In this document: positions 26,301 to 36,632 of the stretch, one piece after another
Numbering within the stretch: position 1 is the first letter of the stretch
Layout of the letters: each line of letters starts with the position of its first letter
NCBI GenBank assembly: GCA_025331125.1
Contig: JAOALB010000186.1
Location: 1-64,000, forward strand
Length of the DNA: 64,000 nucleotides
Origin: Mycogone perniciosa
Lineage: Eukaryota > Ascomycota > Sordariomycetes > Hypocreales > Hypocreaceae
Reading direction: 5' to 3'
Made by a program: the position numbers and the translations under genes
Notes under the pieces: model-generated
Told to the model about the DNA's origin: nothing
The model's database searches: none
The model's input: only the letters and a program-made list of their open reading frames with translations

Positions 26301-26511
26301 TAGGCCAGGTTAGGTTATAGGGCGAGGTTTAGGGCATCTATATTTATCTCGCTTATAATTAATTTCCTATAGGTATAGGGCTTAAGGGGCAAGGGCTAGG
26401 CTATAGAGGCATTATTATAGGTTCGGGAATAAAGGGGGAATTTAAGGAAGTTTATAATTGGTTAAGTATATACCTTGCGATAGCGCAGCCGAGTTAAGGG
26501 ATAGCATAAAC

Positions 26512-26683
26512 TATTACAGTACAGGAAGGCAGGTTAAGGCAAATATTATTGTTATACTATAGAGAGTAAGGAAGCCCTAAGGCTTTACGGAAAGCTATAG
26601 CTAGGAACGCGTTGGGGCCTAGTTATATAACTGGAGCTTACATGACAGGGCATCAATATCGCGTTATAGTTAATGCCGTAACA
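26512..26683 (-). repeat. Right LTR of inner Gypsy element
   Basis: It starts TATTACAGTACAGGAAGGC and ends GCCGTAACA, followed by TTACT. Relative to the left LTR the differences are nearly all C/T or G/A. Confidence 0.9.
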
Positions 26684-27257
26684 TTACTTTTAGCTTTAAT
26701 AAACTTATTAATTATATTACTTTAACTTTAGACTTTATATTAGGTAAGCTTTAAGTTTTTAATAATAATAGTATTTTTAGCCTCTTTTTATTTTAAGGCT
26801 ATATTAAAGTTATACTTTTAATTCTAGAAATAGTTAAAGATAATATTAAAGAACTATTTAAGTTTTAATATTTAAAGCTATAAAGTTAAGTTATAATTAT
26901 TATTATCAGCTTTTAAGATAATATAAATATAAAGCTAGTCGCAGAAGTAATTGGTAAGCCTTGCTTTTTAATTAAGGTCCCCCTTTACGCCTTTTATTCT
27001 CACTTTAATATTTTTAGGTTAAATGCAGGCTAAGGAATTAAGTATAGGCTAAAGAGTTAGGCTAGGGTATATTCTTTACTGCAGGGATATAGGCTTTTAG
27101 GCTTAAAATCTTACTATAATTAGGGATTAGTGAATTTCCTGTAAAACGTAAAGCTCTTTATAGTATTGCGACTAGGCTATCAGCGACTTTGTTAATTCTT
27201 TTTAGGTAAGGTTAAAGGCTAGGGGTAATAGCGCAGTTGTTATAGGAAGGCATAAAC

Positions 27258-27419
27258 TATTACAGTATATAGAATAGCGGGTTAAAGTGATATTTTTATT
27301 ATGCCTTAAATAAGGCAAGAAGCTATAAAAATGTGGTTTGGAGGTATAAGACCAAGCCATTACGTAAAGACGCATATAATACTGATAAGTTATTAGAGGG
27401 CAGGTTTAGTGCCATAACA
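27258..27419 (-). repeat. Right LTR of outer Gypsy element
   Basis: It starts TATTACAGTATATAGAATAG and ends GCCATAACA, followed by ATAAC. It shares GATAAGTTATTAGAGGGCAG with the left LTR. Confidence 0.88.
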
Positions 27420-27424
27420 ATAAC

Positions 27425-27960
27425 TATATCTTCTATTATAGGAAGATTAGTAAAGTATAGCGATAAAGATTAGCCCCTTTAATCTAAAAACTAACCTTTT
27501 ATTTACTAGGGACTAGCTATAACTATTTCCTTTAAATAGCGCAGGCCTTTAGCTTCTTTACTAAAATATACTTGCACTATTAAGAAGCCCGATTAACTGC
27601 AATATAAATTATAACACTAATTATTTAATTCTTTCCTTTATCTCTCTTTTATTCTATAAAGGATTTTACTTATAGCCTAATACTAAGCCTCCTTTTAATT
27701 AGTAAGGGCTAACCCCCCGCTATAGCTGACTATAGTTACCTAATACATTACGCGAAATTCGCGCGACTCCTTAACCTGCTAATAGGAGAAGAGCTAGAAG
27801 ACTATGCCCTTTAAGGCAATAAAATGCTATATAAAGGGAATTTATATATTTATTAGTAATACTATAGCTAGTCCTAGTATAGTATATCCTTTTACCTTAC
27901 TGGGATTAGTGGCCTTTGCTATAGGACGTTAATAGTATATTAATTAATCAATTAATTAAT
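27425..27960 (+). pseudogene. 3' continuation of the split LINE
   Basis: After the ATAAC duplication the reading frame continues from the LINE interrupted at 13683: IFYYRKISK, then RLAPLI and further C-terminal sequence. This is the position of the Cys/His-rich tail seen in the undecayed LINE fragment at 35172-35630. The end is uncertain; an AT palindromic stretch (ATTAATTAATCAATTAATTAAT) lies at its edge. Confidence 0.6.
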
Positions 27961-28341
27961 AGCTATTGTGAAAAATCTAATTAAAATGGTTTCCTGTTTA
28001 TATGGCCGTAAATCGATTTGGATAATTTCCTATATAAATGAATTTTGCGGAAAATAGGAATAAGGCCATAAACCTAATTCTGCTACTGTATTCCTATTAT
28101 TTAGTTAAAGGACTATTATAAAAGATAAAGCTATTGTTTATACAATTACTTTTATACTGGCTATATATACACTAGATATTCTATAGCTTTTAGCTATTAG
28201 ATTATTTACAATTCAATTATTTATCTATTATTAGCCCAATTAAACTCTTAGTCGTTTCCTTATTACTGCATTATATACAGCTTCCTAGAAGCCATATATA
28301 AATAAGGTTTAGTATAACCTTGTTATTTTAACAATTATTAT
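27960..28341. other. Unassigned stretch between LINE tail and inverted Gypsy copy
   Basis: No gene is seen. The stretch is AT-rich, with a weak inverted match (GTTTATATGGCC near 28000, GGCCATAAAC near 28065). It could be LINE 3' UTR or another decayed insertion. Confidence 0.4.
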
Positions 28342-31300
28342 ATATAAAAGCTTTTTTTTCTGCCTAATAAAGTTAATATAGTTTAGCTTTCTTTTTTTAA
28401 AGTAACTATAAGTAATTTATAGTTATAAATATAATAAAGTTACCTATTACTCTCCTATCTATTAATATATATAATAAATATCCTATAACTATTATTTTTA
28501 ATTTAAAATATAGTAAATATTTATTATTACTTTTATTATTAAATATTTCGAAAAATATAATTTATTAATTATTACTTTATAGCCTTTTTATAAATAATAT
28601 TAATTATTTTTTAATTTTCTTTTTATATGAATTTTATAGTTAATTAAAGTCTTTTAAAGTAAATAATAGCTTTTTTTATTATAAGCAGTTCCTTTATAAG
28701 TAATAAAGTTAAATTAGTTTTTATATAACTCTTTTATAATTTAAGTAACTTTTTTATCTTTTAAAGTAAGTTTATTTTTTATATACCTTTATATTTATTA
28801 CTTTTAAAGTTTCTTTTATAAATAAAAATATATTTATTCTTTTAATACTATATATAATTTAATAATAAATATAAAGTATTATTAATTTATTATATATACT
28901 AATTTCTTAATTTATTTTATTTATATATAATATACTTTAAGCTATTATACTTTAAATAGTATTATTAATTATATATAAACTTTTTATTATAGCAGAAATA
29001 TTACTTTATTAATTTCTTTTAGCAGTAAATATAATATCTTTTAGCTTTATATCCTTTAAGTCGTTATAATTAATAATATTTTTTTAAGGTTTTAGTATTT
29101 CATTTAATAATAATAATTTTAAGGTTTTAATATTATATAGTTATTATTTATTCTTTAAAAGTATTATAATCTTATACCTATTTTATAATATAAAATAAAA
29201 TTTTAACTGGAAATATATTATAGTTTACTTGCTTTTAAAAGTATATTATATATTTATATATAATATAAATAACTTACAATATAATATAGTATTATTATAA
29301 ATAAAGTTATTTATAATATAGTCTTTTTATTTATAAATATATATAGATTCTGCTTATATAGCTAAAGCAGTTAAAATTACCTTAATAGCTATTTTATTAT
29401 TAGCTTTATTTTATATATAAAGCTATTTATATAAGCGTAAATATATTTTATTTTATTATATATTTATATTAACTCTTTTAATTATATAAACATAATATTT
29501 ATCGAAATTATTTTTAAAGTTATTATATATTAATAGTATATTTTCTAGTTTTAAAGCTATAATATTATATAATAATAGTTTATATTATAAAGGGTTATTT
29601 TTATCTTTATTATTAAAGTTATTATTATTAATTTATTCTTTATTGCCTATAGTAATTTAATTAAAATATTAATAATTAATTATAATGACTATTTATTTAA
29701 TTAAAATACTATTATGTTGATTTAATTTTATATAATTAAAATTTAAGTTTTATTTTATTAAATTATTTAAATATAGTAAATATTTATTTACTTTCTTTTC
29801 TTTAATTATATTTTTAAAAATTAAAGATTTAACTTTTAATTAATATCCTTTTTAATGTATTATAAATATTTCTTTAAGTTATTTTAAATACCATTTACCT
29901 TTATCTTTACTAGATTTATATATAAAGCAGCTATTATTATAGTATATAATTTAGTTAAATAATATATAATTTATAGTTTTTAAAATTATATTGACCTTTT
30001 ATTCAAATCTTAATATAGGCTTTTAAAGTCTATTAATTTCTAACTTTTATACAGCTTTATAGTCTTTTAAAATATATTTTAATTTATTATAATTATAATA
30101 AATAACCTTTACTTTTCCTTTTTAAATAGTATTAAAACTTATTTAATTAAATCTTTTATTATTAAAGTTAATAATATATTTTTATTACTTTTTACTTTAA
30201 TCCAGATATCTTTAATATTTATAAATTTATTTAAATTATTATTATCTTTTTTTAATATTTAAATAAAGTTTATAAAGCAAATTATTTATATTTATATATT
30301 CTTTAATAAATTTAATAATACCTTTATTATAAGAAAACTTATAAGCTTCTTTTTTAACTTTTAGCTTAAATTTATTATAAAAGCATTTAATAAAAGCAGA
30401 GGTTTTTTATTTAACTTTAAAAGTATAGTTTTTACAATATATAATATAATTAAAGTATTTTCCTTTTTAACTTAAATTTATGAATTTATTCTTTATAGTA
30501 CTTTTTTATTAATATTATTAAAAATATTCTTTAATTTCTTTTTGAATTAATTATAATTAATAAATATAAACTATATTTATTAATTAACTTTAATTTTATT
30601 ATTAAAGAAATCCTTTTAAATAGGTTTAAACTATTTTAAGGCGTTTCCTTTAAATTACTTAGCAGTTAAAAAGACTTTATTAGGCTTTATATTAAGGCTT
30701 ATTAAAAAGTAAATAAAATAGTTATATAGTTAAGTAAAAAACAGTTAAAGTGCTATAATACTTGTATTAAAAGGCTTAAAAGGCTATATTTTAAGTAACT
30801 CTTTTAAACCCCTTCAAGGTTAATTCCCTTTAAGGTTTAATATATAGCTTAAAGTAAATATAGGTAATATTTAATTCTATAAATTTATCATAATTATTTA
30901 CTATTAATAAATTATTTAATGAAGCTTAATATTTTCAGTAATTAAATATTAATAGTATTACTTTTATTTTATATAGTTAACTTTTATATATTAAAAGGCT
31001 TCCTTTATATAAATATATAGTTATTTTATTTTATTAACTTTATCTTTATCTTTACTTTTATTTATATTATTATTTCTATTATTATCCTGCCTTTAATAAA
31101 AAGGTAAAATAGAGGGTAAAGTATTAAAAAAGGATATTATAGTGGATATATTTACAGTATTATTTAAAATCTTTAATAGCCTTTTAAATAAAAGTTATTT
31201 ATATATAACAATCTAGGTTAATTTTTAATAGTTAACCGAGGTTTATAGGTTTATATTAATAAAAAGGTTAAAGATAAATACTAAATAGGGTAATATAGTT

Positions 31301-31579
31301 ATTATTCTATAAAACAGGCAGTTCTAGGAAATATAATTTATTAATAACTGTCTAAATAACTATACCAAATAAATAATAAGCCAGTTATATATATATAAAG
31401 GAGAGTTATAACAGTTATTAGGGAATATAGCTATATTCCTAATAATTTAAGGTTCGCGATCACTTATATATATCCCTAATTATTAGTGATTCGGTATATA
31501 CCCTAGTGATTATGTTCCTATTAGCCCGCCGTTCCGACATTCCTCTGGACCCGGGCCTTGGCCTGGTCGGGTCATGACA
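28342..31579 (-). mobile_element. Inverted, truncated relative of the chromovirus
   Basis: The minus strand reproduces the 5' part of the 4055-11784 element. It has an LTR (31204-31579), the leader (compare 31140-31210 with 4541-4620), gag sequence (30600-30720 matches 5040-5130) and the protease region (28342-28560 matches 7180-7425). Similarity stops near 28342, so RT, integrase, chromodomain and the 3' LTR are missing. The LTR end at 31579 is less AT-converted and retains GC-rich sequence (CCCGGGCCTTGGCCTGG). All frames carry stops. Confidence 0.82.
31204..31579 (-). repeat. LTR of the inverted chromovirus copy
   Basis: On the minus strand it begins TGTCATGACCC, like the TGTCACGACCC of the 5' LTR at 4055. 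It ends at the complement of CCTAGATTGTTATA. Confidence 0.8.
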
Positions 31580-32137
31580 AGTATTTAATATATCTATATC
31601 TATATTTACTAATTTAAGAAATATAAGGAATCATAGTGCTGGGCTTAGTGTACCTAAGCTCCTTTTTAATTAAATTTAACCTATAATAATCTTTACTTTA
31701 AAGTAGTAGTAGTAAAAGGATAAATGCAATATAGTAAAGATAAAACCAAAAACTGTTTTTTAATGGTAAGACTAGTTTTATCCCTAACAAAACCAAGCCT
31801 TGATTGTTGGCTCGCACATGATTGAATCTAAAGAGTATTACGCAGGGAGCACTGCTGCTCTTGGTCCTAATGATATCGCAACGGAAGTCTATGTCGAGAA
31901 GCATGGATAACCCCAACACAGCCTCATCCCTACAATTTGGCGACCGGTGCTCCATTAACTACTTTATACAAAGTACAGACCGCTATAAATAACAATTCAG
32001 GGAATATCTACAATATTGTATTGGGTTAGGGTTGCAACAGGAGGACAATTGTCCTTATCCAATCTCTATTGGCAAGGGGAAAACGACATTTAGTTTTCAG
32101 AATATACTCTATAAAGCCTTAACAAAGTGAAATTCAG
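31580..32137. other. Intergenic border right of the transposon block
   Basis: Base composition returns to normal over about 100 bp. The only longer open frame (31698-31955, minus) has a low-complexity poly-Leu end and no family signature. Confidence 0.5.
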
Positions 32138-32368
32138 TATCTCTTTGACAGTCGTAAGGCAGCACTGAGGTATTCCCGAGCGTTTTGACGAATCGGCAAA
32201 CAACCCGGCAAGCGGTACATCACCTCTCTAATAAAATAGGTGAGCGTAGAAGTTACTCTCAATTAGCGATATACAATATTTTATTGCTATATCTTATCCA
32301 GCTCCGCTGGTACCAAATAATCGGTGGGGCGAATACCTCCGTGCTGCCTCACGACTGTCAAAGAGATA
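32138..32368. repeat. MITE-like element with 38-bp inverted termini
   Basis: 32138-32175 (TATCTCTTTGACAGTCG...) and 32331-32368 are inverted copies matching at 36 of 38 positions, separated by 155 bp. Flanks are TTCAG on the left and TTCGG on the right, a possible 5-bp target duplication with one transition. There is no coding capacity. This fits a non-autonomous terminal-inverted-repeat element of 231 bp. Confidence 0.7.
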
Positions 32369-32901
32369 TTCGGCATACAACCTGAAGTGAACTCACGATG
32401 TGTCTTATTATTTTACGCCTATGAACCGGATTTACAGTGATGCAAACCGTGTTGCGGTAAGCGGATGAATGCAACTCCGCTGGACCTCTAACTCTATCTT
32501 ATCTAAGAATATATGTGCAGAAAAACTCCTAGATCTAATGAGTGATGCCAACACTGGCTATTCTCCTGAGTGAGTATTGGCATAGTTCCTCTAACAGATT
32601 GTGTTGCATCGCACGACATATATCTACCACATCCACGGAAGATGAAGACAGAACTCAAAAAATACAGGCCCTTGTCTTCTATCCAAACGTGGTAGAAGAA
32701 CTATGGTGGGGGAGTTGTGAGTCAGAACTAATGAGGGTCGAACACATGTTAATGATTGCTCAGAGGATTCTTGACCGCGTAGGCGTCGCCCTCATCAGTT
32801 TTGTATCAGCTCTTTGCTGGCTGGACTGAGTATGCAGGAGGTTCAGGAGATTCAGGATATATACTGACACCCAAAGACTGTCAGTTTTCATCAATGCCAT
32901 C
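32369..32901. other. Intergenic, downstream of the P450
   Basis: No supported gene. Open frames at 32542-32829 and 32801-33007 on the plus strand have no recognisable motifs, and the latter overlaps the P450 3' end on the opposite strand. Confidence 0.4.
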
Positions 32902-34776
32902 CTACCGCCTTAGCCACCGTAAGCCCATTTCCTTTGGCTTGTTCATCTGTAATGTCAATCTCGGTTGGCTATCCTGCATCAAGTCCACCAGTCTGTCTCT
33001 GGCTTGATCCATGCTCTCTGTGTGTCGCAACACTGGTTCAACTTTGCAAGTCCGAAAAAGGGTCGAAATAACTGCCACGAACTCTACTTGAGACATCTTT
33101 TGGCCAGGGCAGACCCGAGGTCCACCAGACCATGCGAGGAATGTGCCTCGAGCTGGGGTAATGAGTTCGGAGCTCCCCAATGTAGATTCCGGAGTAAGCC
33201 ATCGAGAAGGCCTGAATGTTGTCGAGTCTGAACCCCAGATTGATGGATATGATTGAAGACATTGTTCACATACAATGTGCAAGGGCCCGATATATGGTAA
33301 GTGTTACCATTCGCTCTGATGGTTTGAGGTCTGTTGATGCTGCGAGAAATATGTATAACAGGCGGAAATAGGCGTAGTGTTTCAAGCTGAGAGTGTCAGT
33401 TTGTTCTATAACATATGGGTGGGTGAAATCACCATCAATGCCAAGCAACGGGCCAGTTTCGGGAACACTGTAGAATATGTTTGCGTCTCGTCTTGTAGCC
33501 CGCCGAGCACATGATCCAGCTCCACCTGGATCCAGATTTGCCATTCAGGGTATGCTGCCAGCAGGGTAATTGCGTAAGACATGGTGTTCGCGGTTGTATC
33601 GAAACCTGCCGCAGTAAAGACAAACAAATTCCCCGCCATTTCTTCCTCAGTGAGGTAGTGGGCTGTCCGTCTAGGTAGCTTTCCAGGTTCCCTGTGTTGG
33701 TCTTCATCGGATAGACGAACGAGCATACTCATTATGGTATCAGACTTGCTAGCGCCTGAGGCGATCCGTTGCCGTTCTTGACTGAGCATATCCTTCGTGA
33801 GGTAGGGCAGCTTTTGGAGCGCGGCACCAACTGTCCGCAGCATTGTGGGTAGGCTGAGGAGTTTTTCTGGCACTATGGCAGCCACTACAAAAAGCTCTGT
33901 GCATAGAGAGATCGCATCGATGTAAGACATCTTCGCATCTGGTTCCTTAGGCAGCTCTATGAGCCCAAAGGGTTTGGGCTGACCATATGCGACACTGCCA
34001 AGTACATTGATCGCGATTGCGCGTAATCCATTAATTGCATCGTGCGACTGTCCATTAGGCATACTGAGCATAAGTTTGGCCATCTGTCTTGCTTGTTCTG
34101 CGCTTTCAAGCCAAACAATCTCACTGATCCGCTCATTTAGCGCTGGTGCAACGATGCGGCGTTGTCTTGACCAGGATTCTCCGTCGGCCTGCCCATGGTT
34201 ATCAATCAAATTAGTTCAACGAATCTGTGAACGCAGCCGAGGACGATGCTACGTCGGCGGCATTTAGTGAGAACCGAACAATCTCAAAGCGAACTCACCG
34301 TGATAATGTTGTCGCCAAAAAGTCTCATAATCCTGGACGCTAGAGGCAACTGAACGAAATCTTTCCTTCGGGCAAGTATTACCTGCGCCATGGCCGGGTC
34401 CGCACAGATGAGCTGATTTTCACCAGTTGTGACAAGTATAAATGCCGGTCCGATCTTGTCATGAAACACATGCTTGTCTCTGAATTCCCATCCGAATATA
34501 GTGACTTTGATGGCGTTGAACAAGGTCGCTGGCAGGAAGCGCTCGAGAACCGGTCTTAATGGGACACTGAATATGATGAAGAATATCTAAAAGGCCGTTA
34601 AAAGCAGCATCTTGTCACATGGAATCGCGTTGGCTTACATTCTCTGGGTTCAATGGGCATACGACTACGGGTAGACCAGAAAACACGGCGGCTTGATAAT
34701 TGCGGTACAGTGACCAAAGACTTGAAATAACCCATGACAGTGGGATGAGCGCAAATATGATGCAGAGGGGACCCAT
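32902..34776 (-). pseudogene. Cytochrome P450 with a single frame break
   Basis: This is a nearly complete microsomal P450. Exons: 34776-34639 (46 codons, signal anchor MGPLCIIFALIPLSWVISSL), 34586-34299 (96 codons), 34188-33433 (252 codons) and 33386-32902. The first three exons are exact codon multiples and introns are GT-AG (52, 110 and 46 nt). Hallmarks are all present: I-helix AGFDTTAN, K-helix ETLRLFPP (ExxR), and the heme-binding stretch with GGPRVCPG. In exon 4, YVNNVFNHIH reads in one frame and IWGSDSTTFRPSRW in another, so a base (or four) is missing near 33236-33252; the exon is 485 nt, not a multiple of three. It is either a recent pseudogene or a sequencing error. The substrate is unknown. 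Confidence 0.85.
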
Positions 34777-35171
34777 CGTGGATTGATATTAAGCCATAAA
34801 CTGAGGGCTATTAGATGGATGTTGTTGGAGCTGATGACAGCTCCGTGACTTCGTTTATCAATCAAAGAATAACGTTATGAGGGCACTTTCACTTTGGTGG
34901 GAAGAAGATGCTACTAAATATAAAAATGAGTGATGGAAAGGGAATATTATTCAGGAGATTAGGATCCCTAGGATTTACCCGGGTATGAAGTATCAATGGT
35001 CTAATATGCGTTCAGATGTCATCTCACGCTGTGATTGGCGAAAGGTCACGACCTCCTGAGGGGAAATTGGATCTTGCTGCCTAACCTTGACCCTAGACTA
35101 CTTTTTCGCATACCCCCTGATTGACAGGGATTTGCTGAAATAGCGACGATACAGAGTACTCCGGCGGGTAC
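34777..35171. other. P450 upstream region
   Basis: This is the presumed promoter of the minus-strand P450. No gene was found; the small open frame at 34665-34865 is a shadow of exon 1. Confidence 0.4.
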
Positions 35172-35630
35172 GGGCAGTGGTGGACAACACACTACCACGG
35201 AAGATACAAAGCATACAAGCTCAAAGCCTCACTCAAACCCACCAAAGAAATCACCACGCTCCCACGAGAAGAACTACACTGGCTACTAGCAGCACGCTCA
35301 GGCCACGGCGACTTCCCAGCATACCACGAAAGATTCAACCACACAGACAAAGACGGCCTCTGCAAGTGCGGCAAACGAAAAACCCCAGCACACTCACTGT
35401 GCTGCAAGAAGGCGAAATCACCGCCTATCAAGCAGACGAGAAGAACAAACGTCACCGAGGTGATCGGCACAGAATTGAAGAGGTTTATCAAACACATTAA
35501 AGAAGCAGAATACCACAAAATCGCAGGAAGGGGGAAGTTAATACCTGCAGCCTCCGCGCCATACATCCCCCAGAGCCGCGTTACCGCAACACCATCGGGC
35601 CGTACGGAGAACGGAGTACGGGTTGACTGA
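35172..35630 (+). pseudogene. LINE 3' ORF fragment, not RIP-decayed
   Basis: One frame (phase of 35175) stays open to the TGA at 35628. It reads HYHGRYKAYKLKASLKP, then LPREELHWLLAARSGHGDF, AYHERFNHTDKDGLCKCG and KTPAHSLCCKK. This is the C-terminal tail of a Tad/I-like LINE ORF2 after RNase H, with a C-x-C...H...C type knuckle. The decayed LINE at 13560-13683 has the same segment (LHYLLAARS, RDFAQYYKRF). The rest of the element is absent, as expected for 5'-truncated insertion. Unlike the main block it has no internal stop codons, so it looks younger or escaped RIP by being short. Confidence 0.75.
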
Positions 35631-35694
35631 ATAAGCCGGGCCGATATCCAGCGGACATGTCTTCCAGTCAGTCGGCCCGGCTTATGTACTCCGT
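35611..35694. repeat. Composite inverted repeat / hairpin
   Basis: A perfect 14-bp inverted repeat (ATAAGCCGGGCCGA at 35631-35644, complement at 35672-35685) is enclosed by a second inverted pair, ACGGAGTAC (35611-35619) and GTACTCCGT (35686-35694). The outer left arm overlaps the end of the LINE fragment. Confidence 0.75.
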
Positions 35695-36369
35695 AATATC
35701 CATCCGCATTATGAAGGAACCTCAGCAAAAGCTATCGTGGCACTAATAACGCCCAAGTCAAGTATTCGTAGAGAACCATGCCTGGGTATTGTCCCTTTCC
35801 CCATCCATCATATCTTTATCTATATACAACCCAATAAGCCTTACTGTGGGTCATGTTCCGGCTGTTCCGGAAAAACAATCGTGGTGGACTGATGTGAACT
35901 ATGTGGGATAGTCCACGCATGATGCTGCCTCTCCGGCGCTAGTTTTCTGTTAGTAGTATCACTAGTACATACGGAGTACTTTCTAACGAAATCAAGCTGC
36001 GAGAATGGCTTTTACCCTGTTAGAAGTACTATAGTACTCCGCACACCGGAATACTATTAATAACCCAGGGTATAAACTGCGATTTCGGGACTAAGGGAAG
36101 CTTATAGCGGGTAACTGCTAATAGTCATTAGCCCATGAATGACAATCGCAAATAATATACGCAGAGGATCTCAGTTAGCGGAAATCACACTATTTCTGGA
36201 AGTTATATACTGCCAAGATTTGCAGTAGTTAATGAGTCATAAATATTTCCTACAATTCAGCAAGACGGCCAATAGCTTCATACTATCTAATCATATTATT
36301 ATCTCTATTAATAATGGGTGTCAGGACATGCAACAACTACCTATAAGTCCTGGTGAGGGGCTAGTTTGT
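35695..36369. other. Intergenic
   Basis: No supported gene. It contains TACGGAGTA-type motifs near 35971 and 36034. Confidence 0.4.
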
Positions 36370-36469
36370 GAGATGTTGACGTGGTGTTGACGAGATGTTG
36401 ACGTGGTGTTGACGAGATGTTGACGTGGTGTTGACGAGATGTTGACGTGGTGTTGACGGAGTGTTGACG
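36370..36469. repeat. 22-bp tandem repeat, four full units
   Basis: The unit GAGATGTTGACGTGGTGTTGAC is repeated exactly at 36370, 36392, 36414 and 36436, followed by a half unit with a variant start (GGAGTGTTGACG). Each unit is itself two related 11-mers sharing GTTGAC. The minus-strand open frame across it codes only for a repetitive STPRQHHVNI-like peptide and is not taken as a gene. Confidence 0.92.
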
Positions 36470-36632
36470 CCACAGCGACGGCATATGAGAAACAAAGGTG
36501 CTTAATGATACATAAAGCTATGAGTTTCATGAGTAAAGACATAAAACACTATGAGCTCAATCCTATTTCTTTTAATTACCGACCTTGTTTCACACCCTCC
36601 AAGGCAGGTCTTTGCGATCTCTCCAAGAAAAA

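Larger units (their letters stand above)
19556..26683 (-). mobile_element. Inner Gypsy element nested in the outer one
   Basis: Two 172-bp LTRs (19556-19727, 26512-26683) are flanked by a perfect TTACT duplication (19551-19555, 26684-26688). The next bases at the left LTR (GTACCCCCCC) complement a polypurine tract, so it reads on the minus strand. The total length is 7128 bp, including a 415-bp TRIM-like insertion. An RT core, YIKLNIIAAFN, lies near 23094-23130. The LTR ends resemble those of the outer element but the middles differ, so the two look like subfamilies of one family. Stops and transitions indicate RIP. Confidence 0.9.
13684..27419 (-). mobile_element. Outer Gypsy element (interrupted), minus strand
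   Basis: Two 162-bp LTRs at 13684-13845 and 27258-27419 share their whole length apart from transitions. They are flanked by a perfect 5-bp target duplication ATAAC (13679-13683 and 27420-27424). The C-rich tract next to the left LTR (GTACCCCCCCCC at 13846) is the complement of a polypurine tract, so the element reads on the minus strand. A decayed RT is visible near 16700-16735 (KLNIIAAFN on the minus strand) and extends on both sides. Without the inner insertion the element is about 6.6 kb. It interrupts the LINE. Confidence 0.88.

Noticed and set aside
27960..28341. Palindromic AT stretch as a centromere or origin signal
   Set aside because: It is short, lies in RIP-decayed DNA, and has no supporting features.
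31698..31955. 85-aa minus-strand open frame with poly-Leu end
   Set aside because: The hydrophobic tail comes from a TAG/TAA-rich simple repeat at the edge of the RIP block, and no homology was recognised.
33084..33275. 63-aa minus-strand frame treated as a separate gene
   Set aside because: It is the pre-frameshift reading of P450 exon 4 and encodes YVNNVFNHIH before running into nonsense.
35192..35728. 178-aa minus-strand open frame
   Set aside because: It is antisense to the LINE fragment, which has clear homology to the LINE at 13560 on the plus strand.
36321..36542. 73-aa minus-strand open frame over the tandem repeat
   Set aside because: It consists mostly of repeat-encoded STPRQHHVNI-like units and has no promoter or family evidence.
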